Positions 1-8,385 are shown, counted from the stretch's first letter. The stretch: 40,978 nucleotides of DNA from Flavobacteriales bacterium (GCA_947447525.1 CANFJL010000016.1:1-40978); one strand, 5' to 3'. A program made the numbers and translations. The notes: generated by a model from the letters alone, not told the origin.

Positions 1-267
1 ACCAAACAGTTCTACAAAGGACACACTAAAGAATTGTCCGGACGACTGAACAGACATAACGCAGGATATGAGAAATTTACCGCAACAGGCATACCTTGGA
101 GTCTGATTTGGCATACATCTAAGCCCACTAAAAGTGAAGCTTACCAATTAGAATTGAAATTAAAAAACCTAACAAGCTAAAGATTGATCGAGTTCATGTT
201 AAGATATAAAGAAGGCATCGAGAGCGCTGACGAACTTGATTTGATCATCAAGTTGTCAGCATGCTGA
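1..267 (+). pseudogene. GIY-YIG endonuclease-like protein, 3' part, tail cut by an in-frame stop
   Basis: The reading frame enters the window at base 1 and reads FYKGHT, then RLNRHNAGYEKF, GIPWSLIW and a conserved Glu in ELKLKNL. This is the pattern of small single-domain GIY-YIG proteins of Bacteroidota. A TAA at 178-180 ends the frame. The same frame then continues for 28 codons as RLIEFMLRYKEGIES...DELDLIIKLSAC up to a TGA at 265-267. In this family the LKNL segment is normally followed by an R-L-I-E-F-I-x-K-Y tail, so the continuation looks like the original C-terminus and the TAA like a nonsense change (a CAA codon would restore it). Either the gene is decaying or it makes a protein about 28 residues short. 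The 5' part lies outside the window, so start and promoter are unknown. Confidence 0.6.
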
Positions 268-285
268 CCCTTTTGGCGTCAGCAT
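255..285. repeat. 14-bp palindrome plus direct partial copy
   Basis: GTCAGCATGCTGAC (255-268) is a perfect palindrome, and GTCAGCAT recurs at 278-285. It lies at the end of the extended GIY-YIG frame, in a gap before the next gene. The remaining bases to 396 hold a short TC run near 291-301 and AT-rich sequence with no gene that I can see. Its function is unknown; it may be part of an intergenic repeat or just the gene's old 3' end. Confidence 0.4.
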
Positions 286-396
286 TCAAATCTCTCTCTC
301 TGATGAATCTTCGACTATCAGGGTAAACGCTACAAAAGAGAACTTTACATTAATTATTATTAACTTTCTATTTTTATAACTTATTATCACAATTGT

Positions 397-1551
397 ATGA
401 TAAAATTTCTTTTTTCAATTACAATTTCCATCACTTCCTTGATTTCCTTTAGCCAAAATTTAAATTTACTATCATTTGGCTCAGACAATGCATTAGATAT
501 AATGACATGGAATTTGGAAACATTTCCAAAGGCAGGTCAAAATACCATGGATTCAATTTCAAAAATAGTTTTGGCGCTTGACATGGATGTGATTGCAGTT
601 CAAGAAATAGACGACACCAGCGCCTTTTCTAATATGATGTTAGGGATCAATGGATATGATGGTTTTGCAAGATTAAATTATTTGGTAGGATTAGGATTTA
701 TCTATAAAACTGCAACTGTTCAAATTAATGACTTGTATGAAATATATACTGCTCCACAATACTGGAACAATTTCCCTCGGGCGCCCATTGTAATGGATAT
801 GAACTTTATGAATCAGCGTTACATATTGATTGTAAATCATTTAAAATGCTGTGGAGATGGAATAATTGACTTAGGGAATACCAATGACGAAGAAAACAGA
901 AGATTGGAAGCAATGAATCTTTTAAAGAATTATATTGATCTGCATTTTTCAAATGTAAAAACAATCTTATTAGGTGATTTAAACGATGAAATAACAGATC
1001 CATTGAATACAAATGTTTTTAGTCAAATTATTAATGATCCTGCTCATTACAGTTTTGCAGACTCCTCTATTGCTTATGGCACAGCTGCAAATTGGTCCTA
1101 CCCTACTTGGCCATCACATTTAGACCACTTGATTGTAAGCGATGAACTTTTTTACGACTTAAATCACGGCGGGTCATTTGTTCAGACCCTTAAGCCAGAA
1201 CAATATATCTCGAATGGTTGGCCATCTTATGAATTGCTTATTTCTGATCATAGACCAGTAGCCATGAAAATATTTCCAACAGAAGTCTTACAAACAAACG
1301 AAATTAAGTTGCCGGAAACAAGTTTGGTAATATTCCCAAATCCAAGCAACGGAAATGTAAACTTTATCTGTTCTTGTATGGAACCTAATTTGAATTTGTC
1401 GATTTATACAAGCAATGGACAATTGGTTTTTTCAGAACAAATGAGTTCAAATACAATTTGGAATACTGAAAATGTAAAACCTGGAATTTATTTTGTGACC
1501 TTATATGGGAATAATGAAATTATTGAGCGTAAAAAACTCCTGCTTTTTTAG
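397..1551 (+). CDS. Secreted endonuclease/exonuclease/phosphatase-family protein with T9SS type A sorting domain
   Basis: The 384-residue product begins with a signal peptide (residues 1-19, ending SFSQ). An EEP-fold domain follows at about 33-292: MTWNLE (36-41), VIAVQE with metal-ligand Glu70, IVNHLK, LLGDLNDE, SHLDHLI and the terminal SDHRPV. All the expected catalytic motifs are present (Asn, Glu, Asp-x-Asn, Asp-His). The last 75 residues form a T9SS type A sorting domain, starting VIFPNPSNG and ending KPGIYFVTLYGN...KKLLLF. EEP proteins include DNases, phosphodiesterases and sphingomyelinases; the substrate cannot be read from the sequence. Export to the outside or the cell surface is expected. 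A DNA-scavenging role is possible but is inference. The ATG directly precedes the signal peptide. Confidence 0.85.
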   Translation: MIKFLFSITISITSLISFSQNLNLLSFGSDNALDIMTWNLETFPKAGQNTMDSISKIVLALDMDVIAVQEIDDTSAFSNMMLGINGYDGFARLNYLVGLGFIYKTATVQINDLYEIYTAPQYWNNFPRAPIVMDMNFMNQRYILIVNHLKCCGDGIIDLGNTNDEENRRLEAMNLLKNYIDLHFSNVKTILLGDLNDEITDPLNTNVFSQIINDPAHYSFADSSIAYGTAANWSYPTWPSHLDHLIVSDELFYDLNHGGSFVQTLKPEQYISNGWPSYELLISDHRPVAMKIFPTEVLQTNEIKLPETSLVIFPNPSNGNVNFICSCMEPNLNLSIYTSNGQLVFSEQMSSNTIWNTENVKPGIYFVTLYGNNEIIERKKLLLF

Positions 1552-1569
1552 CATAGGAATTGTAGTTGC

Positions 1570-1600
1570 AAAATAACTATTTAAGGCTTTTCGTTATTTT
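1570..1600 (+). terminator. Possible weak terminator after the EEP gene
   Basis: AAAATAAC (1570-1577) pairs perfectly with GTTATTTT (1593-1600) across a 15-base loop, 19 bases after the stop of the EEP gene. The stem is nearly all A-T, so it is a weak candidate. The rest of the 269-base gap up to the HU gene carries the HU promoter region and nothing else that I can identify. Confidence 0.25.
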
Positions 1601-1756
1601 ATTAGGCAGAAATCACGACGCTTCAAATAAGAAAACATCAATTCTCGACATTTATTTCCCTCAAAACCCTTGTTAAATATAGGATTTAAGGGTACTTTAT
1701 TAACAAAAAGGCCTATTTTTCAACATTTTCATACTTTTTTTTCTTAAAACCTAATG

Positions 1757-1782
1757 TTGACAAGGATATTCAGATATATTTG
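1757..1782 (+). promoter_or_regulatory. Promoter of the HU gene
   Basis: TTGAC at 1757-1761 and TATATTTG at 1775-1782 match the Bacteroidota -33 (TTG) and -7 (TAnnTTTG) elements. The spacing is 15 bases, slightly short. A start point near 1789 would leave a leader of about 30 bases before the ATG at 1821. CAACATT (1721-1727) and AATGTTG (1753-1759) form an inverted repeat whose right arm covers the -33 TTG, so it could be an operator. Confidence 0.5.
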
Positions 1783-1820
1783 TCAAGGTAAATAATTATT
1801 AACTATTTAAAACAATTACT

Positions 1821-2093
1821 ATGAACAAAGCAGAATTAATTGATGCGATGGCAAATGGATCAGGATTGACCAAAGCTGACGCGAAAAAAGCATTAGATGC
1901 ATTTGTAGATGCTACAACTGGAGCATTGAAGGCAGGAGACCGTATTTCTTTAGTAGGATTTGGTTCTTTCTCTATTTCAGCTCGTGCAGCTAGAAATGGT
2001 CGTAACCCAAAGACAGGTGCAGTTATCAAAATTGCAGCTAAAAAAGCGGTTCGTTTCAAAGCTGGTGTTGAACTATCTTCGAAAGTAAACTAA
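1821..2093 (+). CDS. hup: HU family DNA-binding protein
   Basis: This is a 90-residue histone-like protein of the standard HU length. It starts MNKAELIDAMA and has the dimerisation helices (LTKADAKKALDAFVDATTGAL), the turn RISLVGFGSFSI, and the DNA-binding arm around GRNPKTGAVIKIAAKK with the conserved Asn-Pro that kinks DNA. HU bends DNA and compacts the nucleoid in the cytoplasm. The gene stands alone with its own promoter upstream and a strong hairpin terminator downstream, and its codon use looks biased toward highly expressed genes (CGT, GGT, GCT). Both points fit an abundant protein. Confidence 0.97.
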   Translation: MNKAELIDAMANGSGLTKADAKKALDAFVDATTGALKAGDRISLVGFGSFSISARAARNGRNPKTGAVIKIAAKKAVRFKAGVELSSKVN

Positions 2094-2110
2094 GAAACTT
2101 TTTAGTTTTG

Positions 2111-2143
2111 AAAAAGGGTTTAGATTTCTAAGCCCTTTTTTTT
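2111..2143. terminator. Terminator between hup and the convergent Kazal gene
   Basis: AAAAAGGGTTTA (2111-2122) pairs with TAAGCCCTTTTT (2129-2140) with one G-T pair and a 6-base loop, followed by more T. The A tract on the left makes it usable from both strands. The T run reaches into the stop codon of the minus-strand gene that ends at 2142. Confidence 0.85.
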
Positions 2144-2981
2144 ATGCCTTAATCCAGCGGAAGTAATTTACCTTACCACTGTTAGAAACCAATCTGATAA
2201 TAAAGATTCCTTCAGGTAAATTTGAAACATCCATTTGAAAAGAGTCTGCCATCATTGTATTCGAATACATCAATGGACCATTAATAGAAAAAACAGTAAT
2301 GGTATTAAAGAGTTCAAATCCTAAATCTTTTATATTCAGCAAATCAACTCCTGGATTTGGAAAAATAAAACAATCTTGATTTCCACTCCATTCTTTTATG
2401 CTATTAGTTGTACAAGCTCCAATAGTATACGCTGAAACACCTTGATAATTTGTTGCCCAACAAGCGTTAAAATAAGTGATAGAATCACAGGAACAAACAG
2501 GTATATAGAGGTCAGGGCAAACTACATTTAGATTGATTAAAGTCGAATCAATACAATTTAAAAGAATCGCAGTATCTATACCACCACATAAACTATTGCA
2601 TTGATATCCACTTGGATAAAAATAAGCTGAATAATCAATTCCATCACTTCCAATAAAACTACAGCCAGATACAGTAAAACAAGTATCATTTTGACGAATC
2701 ACACCAAGCACCATAGCACAAGCACCAAAATCAACACCACTTGGAATAATCATACAGGTATCAGGTGGCATAAGTGTACATTCACCATCCGTAAAAGAAC
2801 TTACCCCGTAATTGTATGTGGCAACACATGCATTGGAATAAGTGATGCCATCACAGCCACAAACAGGCACATAATCTCCTGTACAAAAAATACTTGGGTC
2901 GATTAAAGTAGAATCAATACAAGTTTGACTATTCAGACTTGTTGAGAACAACAAGACTAGAAGTAAGAAAAAGATTTTCAT
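2142..2981 (-). CDS. Secreted protein with two Kazal-type domains and T9SS type A sorting domain
   Basis: This 279-residue protein has a signal peptide (1-18, ending LNSQ). A first Kazal-like module lies at about 21-68 (PVCGCDGITYSNACVAT, then GVSSF..GEC). A middle Cys-rich segment covers about 70-140. A second, more divergent Kazal-like module is at about 142-190 (PVCSCDSITYFNACWAT, GVSAY..GAC). A type A sorting domain at about 205-279 starts FPNPGVDLLNI. Kazal domains are serine-protease inhibitors in animals; in bacteria they occur in secreted proteins of mostly unproven function. The gene starts only 6 bases after the symporter gene on the same strand, so the two may share a transcript. 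Protease inhibition is therefore possible but is inference. Confidence 0.85.
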   Translation of the reverse strand: MKIFFLLLVLLFSTSLNSQTCIDSTLIDPSIFCTGDYVPVCGCDGITYSNACVATYNYGVSSFTDGECTLMPPDTCMIIPSGVDFGACAMVLGVIRQNDTCFTVSGCSFIGSDGIDYSAYFYPSGYQCNSLCGGIDTAILLNCIDSTLINLNVVCPDLYIPVCSCDSITYFNACWATNYQGVSAYTIGACTTNSIKEWSGNQDCFIFPNPGVDLLNIKDLGFELFNTITVFSINGPLMYSNTMMADSFQMDVSNLPEGIFIIRLVSNSGKVNYFRWIKA

Positions 2982-2987
2982 AAAATT

Positions 2988-4361
2988 TTATACTACATTC
3001 AATTCATTTTCACTTCTAGCAATTACTGCTGAAGCCAAACAATTTCCGAGAACATTTACTGAAGTTCGTCCCATATCCATGAGCGCATCAATGGCCAAGA
3101 TAACACTTGCTTTTTCTGGATCTAAGCCCATGGTTGCAACTGTACCTGCTAATATGACAAAAGATGCCCCTCTTACCCCCGCAACACCTTTACTGGTTAA
3201 CATTAGAACTAGACAAATACTAATCTGTTGTCCAATACTTAGATCTACCCCGGACATTTGTGCCACAAAAACTGCAGCAAGAGATAAGTACAAAGTTGTT
3301 CCGTCCAAATTAAAACTATAACCCGTTGGAATAACAAAAGCAACGATTTTTTTAGGTACACCAAAAGCTTCCATATTTTCCAGGGCTTTTGGCAATGCTG
3401 CTTCACTACTAGCGGTAGCAAAAGCCAAGGTTACAGGTTCAGTAACAGCCTTTATAAATTTCCGAATAGGGATCTTAGCAATTAATGCGATAGGCAATAA
3501 GACACAAGTCACAAAGATGACCAATGCGACATATAGCGTGCCTACTAATTTCATTAGATTAAAAAGAATATCAACACCTGATTTAGCCACTGTAGATGCT
3601 AAGGCACCAAAAACGGCAATAGGCGCTAAAAACATAACAATGTCAGTGAATTTAAACATAACCTCTGAAAGACTTTCTGCAAAATTTAGCATGGTCCGTT
3701 TGTGTTGTTCATGTTTGACCATTCCCAAGCCTATTGCAAAGACGATCGAAAATATCACGACTTGTAACACCTGATTTTCTCCAATTGCCTTTGCAATATT
3801 TTCAGGGAAAATTTCGACAAAATGATCCTTGTGTTCTGCTTTTTGAGCCAATAATTCAGTGGATTTTAATTTATCTGCAGCACTTATCTCAACCTTAACC
3901 CCCTTACCTGCTTGAGACACGTTAATCGCAAGCAGTCCAATAAACAAAGCCATGGTAGTAACGATTTCAAAATACAAGATGCTTTTCAAACCTATTCTAC
4001 CGACCTGTTTCAAATTACTATGACCTGCAATTCCCACTACCAAAGTGGCAAAAATCAAGGGAGCCACTAGCGTTTTGATCATCCGAAGAAAAATCTTTCC
4101 GAAACGCTCTGTTTCTAATGCAAAAGCGGGGAAATCCATACCAACTTCTACCCCTAAGATCATCGCTGTAAAAATCCAAAGCGCCAATTTCTTTCTTTTG
4201 AAAGAAATATAAATCAAAAGTCCCATCAGAATAAACCTCAAGGTTTGGAAAATCATTGGATCCATTTGAGGTAGTAAACTTTCAATAAAAAATAAAAGTC
4301 CAATATGAACGAAGATTACGATGTACCAAAAGACCGTGGTAAAAGAAGAGAATATTTTCAT
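2988..4361 (-). CDS. Dicarboxylate/amino acid:cation symporter (DAACS/SLC1 family)
   Basis: This is a 457-residue inner-membrane transporter. Family marks include GFPAFALETERFGKIFLRMIK-type N-terminal motifs, the HP1 serine-rich loop TASSEAALP, the unwound TM7 motif NLDGT, the HP2 region TSKGVAGVRG, and TM8 DALMDMGRTSVNVLGN. TM8 keeps the Asp and Arg that bind the substrate amino and side-chain carboxyl groups in glutamate/aspartate carriers, so an acidic amino acid is the likely substrate. The Asp four residues after NV in archaeal GltPh (a sodium ligand) is Asn here, as in DctA-like proteins, so coupling ion and substrate stay open. An extra 50-60 residues precede the usual first helix. It probably leads a two-gene unit with the Kazal gene. 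Confidence 0.9.
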   Translation of the reverse strand: MKIFSSFTTVFWYIVIFVHIGLLFFIESLLPQMDPMIFQTLRFILMGLLIYISFKRKKLALWIFTAMILGVEVGMDFPAFALETERFGKIFLRMIKTLVAPLIFATLVVGIAGHSNLKQVGRIGLKSILYFEIVTTMALFIGLLAINVSQAGKGVKVEISAADKLKSTELLAQKAEHKDHFVEIFPENIAKAIGENQVLQVVIFSIVFAIGLGMVKHEQHKRTMLNFAESLSEVMFKFTDIVMFLAPIAVFGALASTVAKSGVDILFNLMKLVGTLYVALVIFVTCVLLPIALIAKIPIRKFIKAVTEPVTLAFATASSEAALPKALENMEAFGVPKKIVAFVIPTGYSFNLDGTTLYLSLAAVFVAQMSGVDLSIGQQISICLVLMLTSKGVAGVRGASFVILAGTVATMGLDPEKASVILAIDALMDMGRTSVNVLGNCLASAVIARSENELNVV

Positions 4362-4449
4362 GTGATAAATTTAAAAAATAAATACCAGTAACATAGACAC
4401 ATCTGAAAATTATAAACACAAAAGCTAATAATCTTAAAGTGCGTATTCG

Positions 4450-4457
4450 TATATTTG
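4450..4457 (+). promoter_or_regulatory. -7 element of the acyl-CoA carboxylase gene
   Basis: TATATTTG matches TAnnTTTG exactly and lies 16 bases before the ATG at 4474. No clear TTG is seen at the -33 position. It implies a leader of about 10 bases. Confidence 0.4.
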
Positions 4458-4473
4458 GACTTAAATTTATCTT

Positions 4474-6117
4474 ATGGCACTTTCGGAAAAAGAACTGGCA
4501 TTCAATTCAAATGAAGATCATATGAAGCTGAAAATTTCAGCTTTAGAAAGAGAATTAGGGAAAATTTATCTAGGTGGCGGTAAGAAAAAAATAGAAAAAC
4601 TTCACGAAGCAGGAAAAATGACTGCAAGAGAACGCATAGATTTTCTTCTTGATCCTGGAACAGAACGCATCGAAATTGGAGCACTTGCTGGTTATGGAAT
4701 GTACGAAGAGCATGGAGGATGTGCAGCAGGAGGCGTTGTTATCGTTATTGGATATGTATCTAAAAGACAGTGCATTGTTGTTGCTAATGACGCTACTGTA
4801 AAAGCAGGTTCTTGGTTTCCAATTACGGGAAAAAAGAATCTTAGAGCTCAAGAAATTGCAATGGAGAATAAACTTCCAATTATCTATTTAGTAGATTCTG
4901 CCGGTGTATTTCTTCCATTACAAGATGAAATCTTTCCAGACAAAGAACATTTTGGAAGAATCTTTAGAAACAATGCCATCATGAGTTCTGAGGGAATTGT
5001 TCAAATTTCAGCAGTAATGGGTTCATGTGTTGCAGGTGGTGCTTATTTGCCCATCATGTCAGATGAATCGCTGATTGTAAACAAAACTGGAACTATTTTT
5101 CTAGCAGGATCTTATCTAGTAAAAGCAGCTATTGGAGAAGAAATAGACAATGAATTTTTAGGGGGGGCTACGACTCAAACAGAACTTTCAGGCATCTGTG
5201 ATTACAAAGTAGAAAACGATGAGACGTGCTTGACTACTATTCGAGATTTAATGAGTCGCATCGGAAAAGTAGAAACTGCAGGATTTGATCGGATTGAAAG
5301 TTCAGCTCCAAAAGAAAATGCAGAAAACATCTACGGAATTTTTCCTGCAGAACGATCTAAGCCCTATGCTACAAGAGAATTACTGGAAACATTAGTTGAT
5401 GATTCGATTTTAACCGAATACAAAGCCAATTATGGGAAAACTATAATCTGTGCCTATGCCAGAATTGACGGATGGAGCGTAGGGATTGTAGCTAATAATA
5501 GAGAAATTGTAAAAAACGCAAAAGGAGAAATGCAATTTGGAGGGGTTATTTATTCTGATTCCGCCGATAAAGCAGCAAGATTTATTATGGTTTGTAACCA
5601 AAAACAAATTCCTTTAGTCTTTTTACAAGATGTTACCGGATTCATGGTAGGTTCCAAAAGTGAACAAGGAGGAATCATTAAAGATGGTGCCAAACTAGTG
5701 AATGCTGTTTCCAATAGTGTGGTTCCAAAATTCACTGTAATCATGGGGAATTCATACGGAGCGGGGAACTATGCAATGTGCGGAAAAGCATACGATCCAC
5801 GATTAATTGTGGCATGGCCAACAGCTGAAATCGCTGTTATGAGTGGAGCTGCAGCAGCCAAAACCCTACTTCAAATTGAAATTGCTACTTTAAAAGGAAA
5901 AGGTGAAACCATCACACCTGAAAAAGAAAAGGAACTTTTCAACTCTATAAAAGATCGTTACGACAAACAGACTTCTCCTTATTATGCTGCGAGTCGAATT
6001 TGGGTAGATGCTATCATAGACCCTATAGATACTAGAAAAGTGATTTCAATGGGTATCGAGATGGCAGATCAATCTAAAATAACCAAGAGATTTAATGTAG
6101 GTGCCTTACAGACCTAA
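4474..6117 (+). CDS. Acyl-CoA carboxylase carboxyltransferase (beta) subunit, methylcrotonyl-CoA carboxylase-like
   Basis: The 547-residue length fits biotin-dependent carboxyltransferase subunits. The N-half has KMTARERIDFLLDPGTE, HGGCAAGGVVIVIG, a crotonase-type core with LVDSAGVFLPLQ, and HFGRIFRNNAIMSS. It continues with MGSCVAGGAYLPIMSDE and GTIFLAGSYLVKAAIGEE. These match methylcrotonyl-CoA carboxylase beta better than propionyl-CoA carboxylase beta. The C-half has LQDVTGFMVG, GAKLVNAVSN, GNSYGAGNYAMCGKAYDPR and VMSGAAAAKTLL. The enzyme moves CO2 from carboxybiotin to an acyl-CoA, in leucine breakdown if the assignment is right. The biotin carboxylase/carrier subunit is not in the window. 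The stop overlaps the convergent downstream gene by 4 bases. Confidence 0.9.
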   Translation: MALSEKELAFNSNEDHMKLKISALERELGKIYLGGGKKKIEKLHEAGKMTARERIDFLLDPGTERIEIGALAGYGMYEEHGGCAAGGVVIVIGYVSKRQCIVVANDATVKAGSWFPITGKKNLRAQEIAMENKLPIIYLVDSAGVFLPLQDEIFPDKEHFGRIFRNNAIMSSEGIVQISAVMGSCVAGGAYLPIMSDESLIVNKTGTIFLAGSYLVKAAIGEEIDNEFLGGATTQTELSGICDYKVENDETCLTTIRDLMSRIGKVETAGFDRIESSAPKENAENIYGIFPAERSKPYATRELLETLVDDSILTEYKANYGKTIICAYARIDGWSVGIVANNREIVKNAKGEMQFGGVIYSDSADKAARFIMVCNQKQIPLVFLQDVTGFMVGSKSEQGGIIKDGAKLVNAVSNSVVPKFTVIMGNSYGAGNYAMCGKAYDPRLIVAWPTAEIAVMSGAAAAKTLLQIEIATLKGKGETITPEKEKELFNSIKDRYDKQTSPYYAASRIWVDAIIDPIDTRKVISMGIEMADQSKITKRFNVGALQT

Positions 6118-6785
6118 TCATCAAAATTTCCTGATTCACTTTTCTTACCATTAAAATAATGGGTGTAAGCAAATCCAACTGTTAAGAAGGATGAATTTTT
6201 ATTGAATTCTGCAGGGTCATATCCCAATTGAGAATCGACACCAATTATCGATGGCTTATAACTAAAACCATAAAAAGCATAACCTATAGAAAGACGATAG
6301 GAAGCATTAACATCTGAGGCTACAACCAAACCTAATACAGGTTCAACATAAACAGATTCAATTTGATTATAAGAAACGCCTTTTGCTTTTAAAGCATCTG
6401 TAGTAATAATAGATTGAGCATATCCTGTCTTGATGCCTAAATCAGTTCCAAAGCGTTCCGTCCAAAATTTTTCGTGACCCACTTTTACAAAAACCGCCCC
6501 AGTATGCATCCCTCCATATACCTTAGAAGGTACTCGAAACTCATTAACAGCGAAATAAGTATAGTGCAAACCCATTCCGAAGGAAAGTCCTTTTTTGAGT
6601 GTATATTGATAATAAGGGGAAACAGAAACCAGTCCTTGCATTATCGTTTTGAATGGCTTATTCACAAAAGCATTAGGCAATCCCAATTCAAGGGTGAAAG
6701 AATCATCAGGTTTTATTTTCTGAGTATGCGCAACACCTAATTGGAGTATGCAGAAAAAGCAAAATAAGACTTTAATTTTTTTCAT
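6114..6785 (-). CDS. Small outer-membrane beta-barrel-like protein, function unknown
   Basis: This is a 223-residue protein starting MKKIKVLFCFFCILQLGVAHTQ, a clear signal peptide. That start (ATG at 6785) is preferred over an in-frame TTG at 6815. The mature part alternates aromatic and polar residues in strands (YYQYTLKKGLSFGMGLHYTYF, VYVEPVLGLVVASDVNASYRLSIGYAFYGFSY) and ends FLTVGFAYTHYFNGKK, with Phe/Tyr strand ends as in small 8-10-strand barrels. A short polar tail follows (KKSESGNFDD). It is a conserved-hypothetical type without a known function. The gap to the flippase gene upstream is 51 bases, so co-transcription is possible. Confidence 0.7.
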   Translation of the reverse strand: MKKIKVLFCFFCILQLGVAHTQKIKPDDSFTLELGLPNAFVNKPFKTIMQGLVSVSPYYQYTLKKGLSFGMGLHYTYFAVNEFRVPSKVYGGMHTGAVFVKVGHEKFWTERFGTDLGIKTGYAQSIITTDALKAKGVSYNQIESVYVEPVLGLVVASDVNASYRLSIGYAFYGFSYKPSIIGVDSQLGYDPAEFNKNSSFLTVGFAYTHYFNGKKSESGNFDD

Positions 6786-6836
6786 GAAGCAACTAATTAA
6801 TGTGAAGATACACAATTACCTTATTTATTCAAACTA

Positions 6837-8351
6837 TTAACTTTTTTTCAAGCGCCATTGTGAGCGCAATTTATTAAAATAGTTGGCTGTTTCTGGTTCC
6901 ATATTAAAATAGATAACCGGTACAACAAACAAGCCCAGGACTAAAGTACATTTGATAAAAATCAATAATAATGAAAGTAATTTATCAAGCATCCATTCCG
7001 CTGGAATTCCTTGAGAGATTCCTTCTATCAATGCAAATACTAGAAAAAATAAAAAGACTAATTTTAATTGAGACCTTTTAAAAGGCAATAGACCATATGC
7101 TTTGTAGATATAAAATGTTCTTGCGAAATTATAAATCACATACACCAAACCTGTTGCAAATGCTGCTCCTACAATTCCATATTTCGGTATGACAAATAGA
7201 TTTAACATAAAGATACCAAGACATAAAAAAACAGTAAAAAACAAATCGAATTTATATTTTTTAGAAGTAGAAAAAATAGTGCCATTCAAACCGCAATACA
7301 TATCAACCATACGACCGATTAGTAAAAAGAACAGAACATACATTCCAACACTAAATTCTGGTTTCAGAAAAGAAAAGAATTCAAATCGACAGGTCCAGAT
7401 ACAGAGAAAAGATAACAATCCTATAAACAAACCGACAGCGCTAGATTTCTCATAGATTTCTTGCATTCCAATCATATCCTTTGCTTTCCATAATTTAGCA
7501 ATGATAGGAGAACTGACACGAACAATTGCACGATAAGGAATTTGCAATGCGCTGGTAAGATTAATCATCGTGGTATAAATACCTGTTTGTTTCAAATCTA
7601 AATAAGAGGCAATCATCAAGGCATCCATTGAAATCACCAACAAGGTGGTTAAGGTATTGAGATAACTAAACAAACTAAAATACACCATTATTTTCCGGAA
7701 TCGTTTTGGGATGGTTATTGATTTTATAGAAAAATGAAACTCCCCAATTTTTAATAAATAGATAAAGGAAACAAGACCAGGTATAAAATAGATCAGTACA
7801 TGAAGAATAAAAAACAGTTCGAATGAAATACTATTAAAAGCAAGTAGTAGTAAGAGACAAGTAACTCCAATTCTGAGTACTATATCTTGCAAAAAAACAG
7901 TGAAAACATTCTGAAATAATCCACGAAGATGATTTTCAAAAAGCATAAAAAACACATTAGCAATTCCTAATGGAATAATCCAATAATAATACTGAACAAA
8001 AAGAGGTGATTTTGAATTAAAATGATTGGAAATTGATCCCTGAAATAAATAAAAAAGTATGGTAAATAATAGGATTCCAAAACAAACAACTAGGGTATTC
8101 AGCAATAAAAAACCATAATGTTTTCGGGCTGCATTGCGAAAGAAAGGGAAAAATCTCCAAGTTACATAGACGGTTCCAAGATTCGAAAGCTGAGCAAATA
8201 AAAGTCCAACAGCCAAAATCAAATTAATTAATCCGATTTGTTCAGTGCTTAAAAACCAAATGAAAAGCACCACTTTATTTACATAACCAAGGAATAAACC
8301 TAAGTAGGAAATTACAGTTGTTTTAAACGCATCCTTTTGGACAATTCCCAT
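6837..8351 (-). CDS. Polysaccharide flippase / lipopolysaccharide biosynthesis protein (MOP superfamily)
   Basis: A 504-residue, very hydrophobic protein with about 12-14 predicted membrane helices spread over the whole length. It has the MOP-type N-terminal pattern KTTVISYLGLFLGYVNKVVLF followed by TEQIGLINL and a Thr-Gly-Ile-Tyr loop in mid protein (KQTGIYTTMINL). Proteins of this type carry lipid-linked sugars across the inner membrane for capsule, LPS or O-antigen assembly, or lipid II. No glycosyltransferases lie nearby, so the substrate cannot be inferred. The start is 34 bases after the stop of carB on the same strand, so it may be read from the carB promoter. Confidence 0.85.
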   Translation of the reverse strand: MGIVQKDAFKTTVISYLGLFLGYVNKVVLFIWFLSTEQIGLINLILAVGLLFAQLSNLGTVYVTWRFFPFFRNAARKHYGFLLLNTLVVCFGILLFTILFYLFQGSISNHFNSKSPLFVQYYYWIIPLGIANVFFMLFENHLRGLFQNVFTVFLQDIVLRIGVTCLLLLLAFNSISFELFFILHVLIYFIPGLVSFIYLLKIGEFHFSIKSITIPKRFRKIMVYFSLFSYLNTLTTLLVISMDALMIASYLDLKQTGIYTTMINLTSALQIPYRAIVRVSSPIIAKLWKAKDMIGMQEIYEKSSAVGLFIGLLSFLCIWTCRFEFFSFLKPEFSVGMYVLFFLLIGRMVDMYCGLNGTIFSTSKKYKFDLFFTVFLCLGIFMLNLFVIPKYGIVGAAFATGLVYVIYNFARTFYIYKAYGLLPFKRSQLKLVFLFFLVFALIEGISQGIPAEWMLDKLLSLLLIFIKCTLVLGLFVVPVIYFNMEPETANYFNKLRSQWRLKKS

Positions 8352-8385
8352 AATTTTCTATCCCTTATGTCCAATATTACTGCAA

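Noticed and set aside
4474..6117. Propionyl-CoA carboxylase beta subunit
   Set aside because: Possible, but the GSCVAGGAYLP and GTIFLAGSYLVKAA motifs are closer to methylcrotonyl-CoA carboxylase; kept as the second choice.
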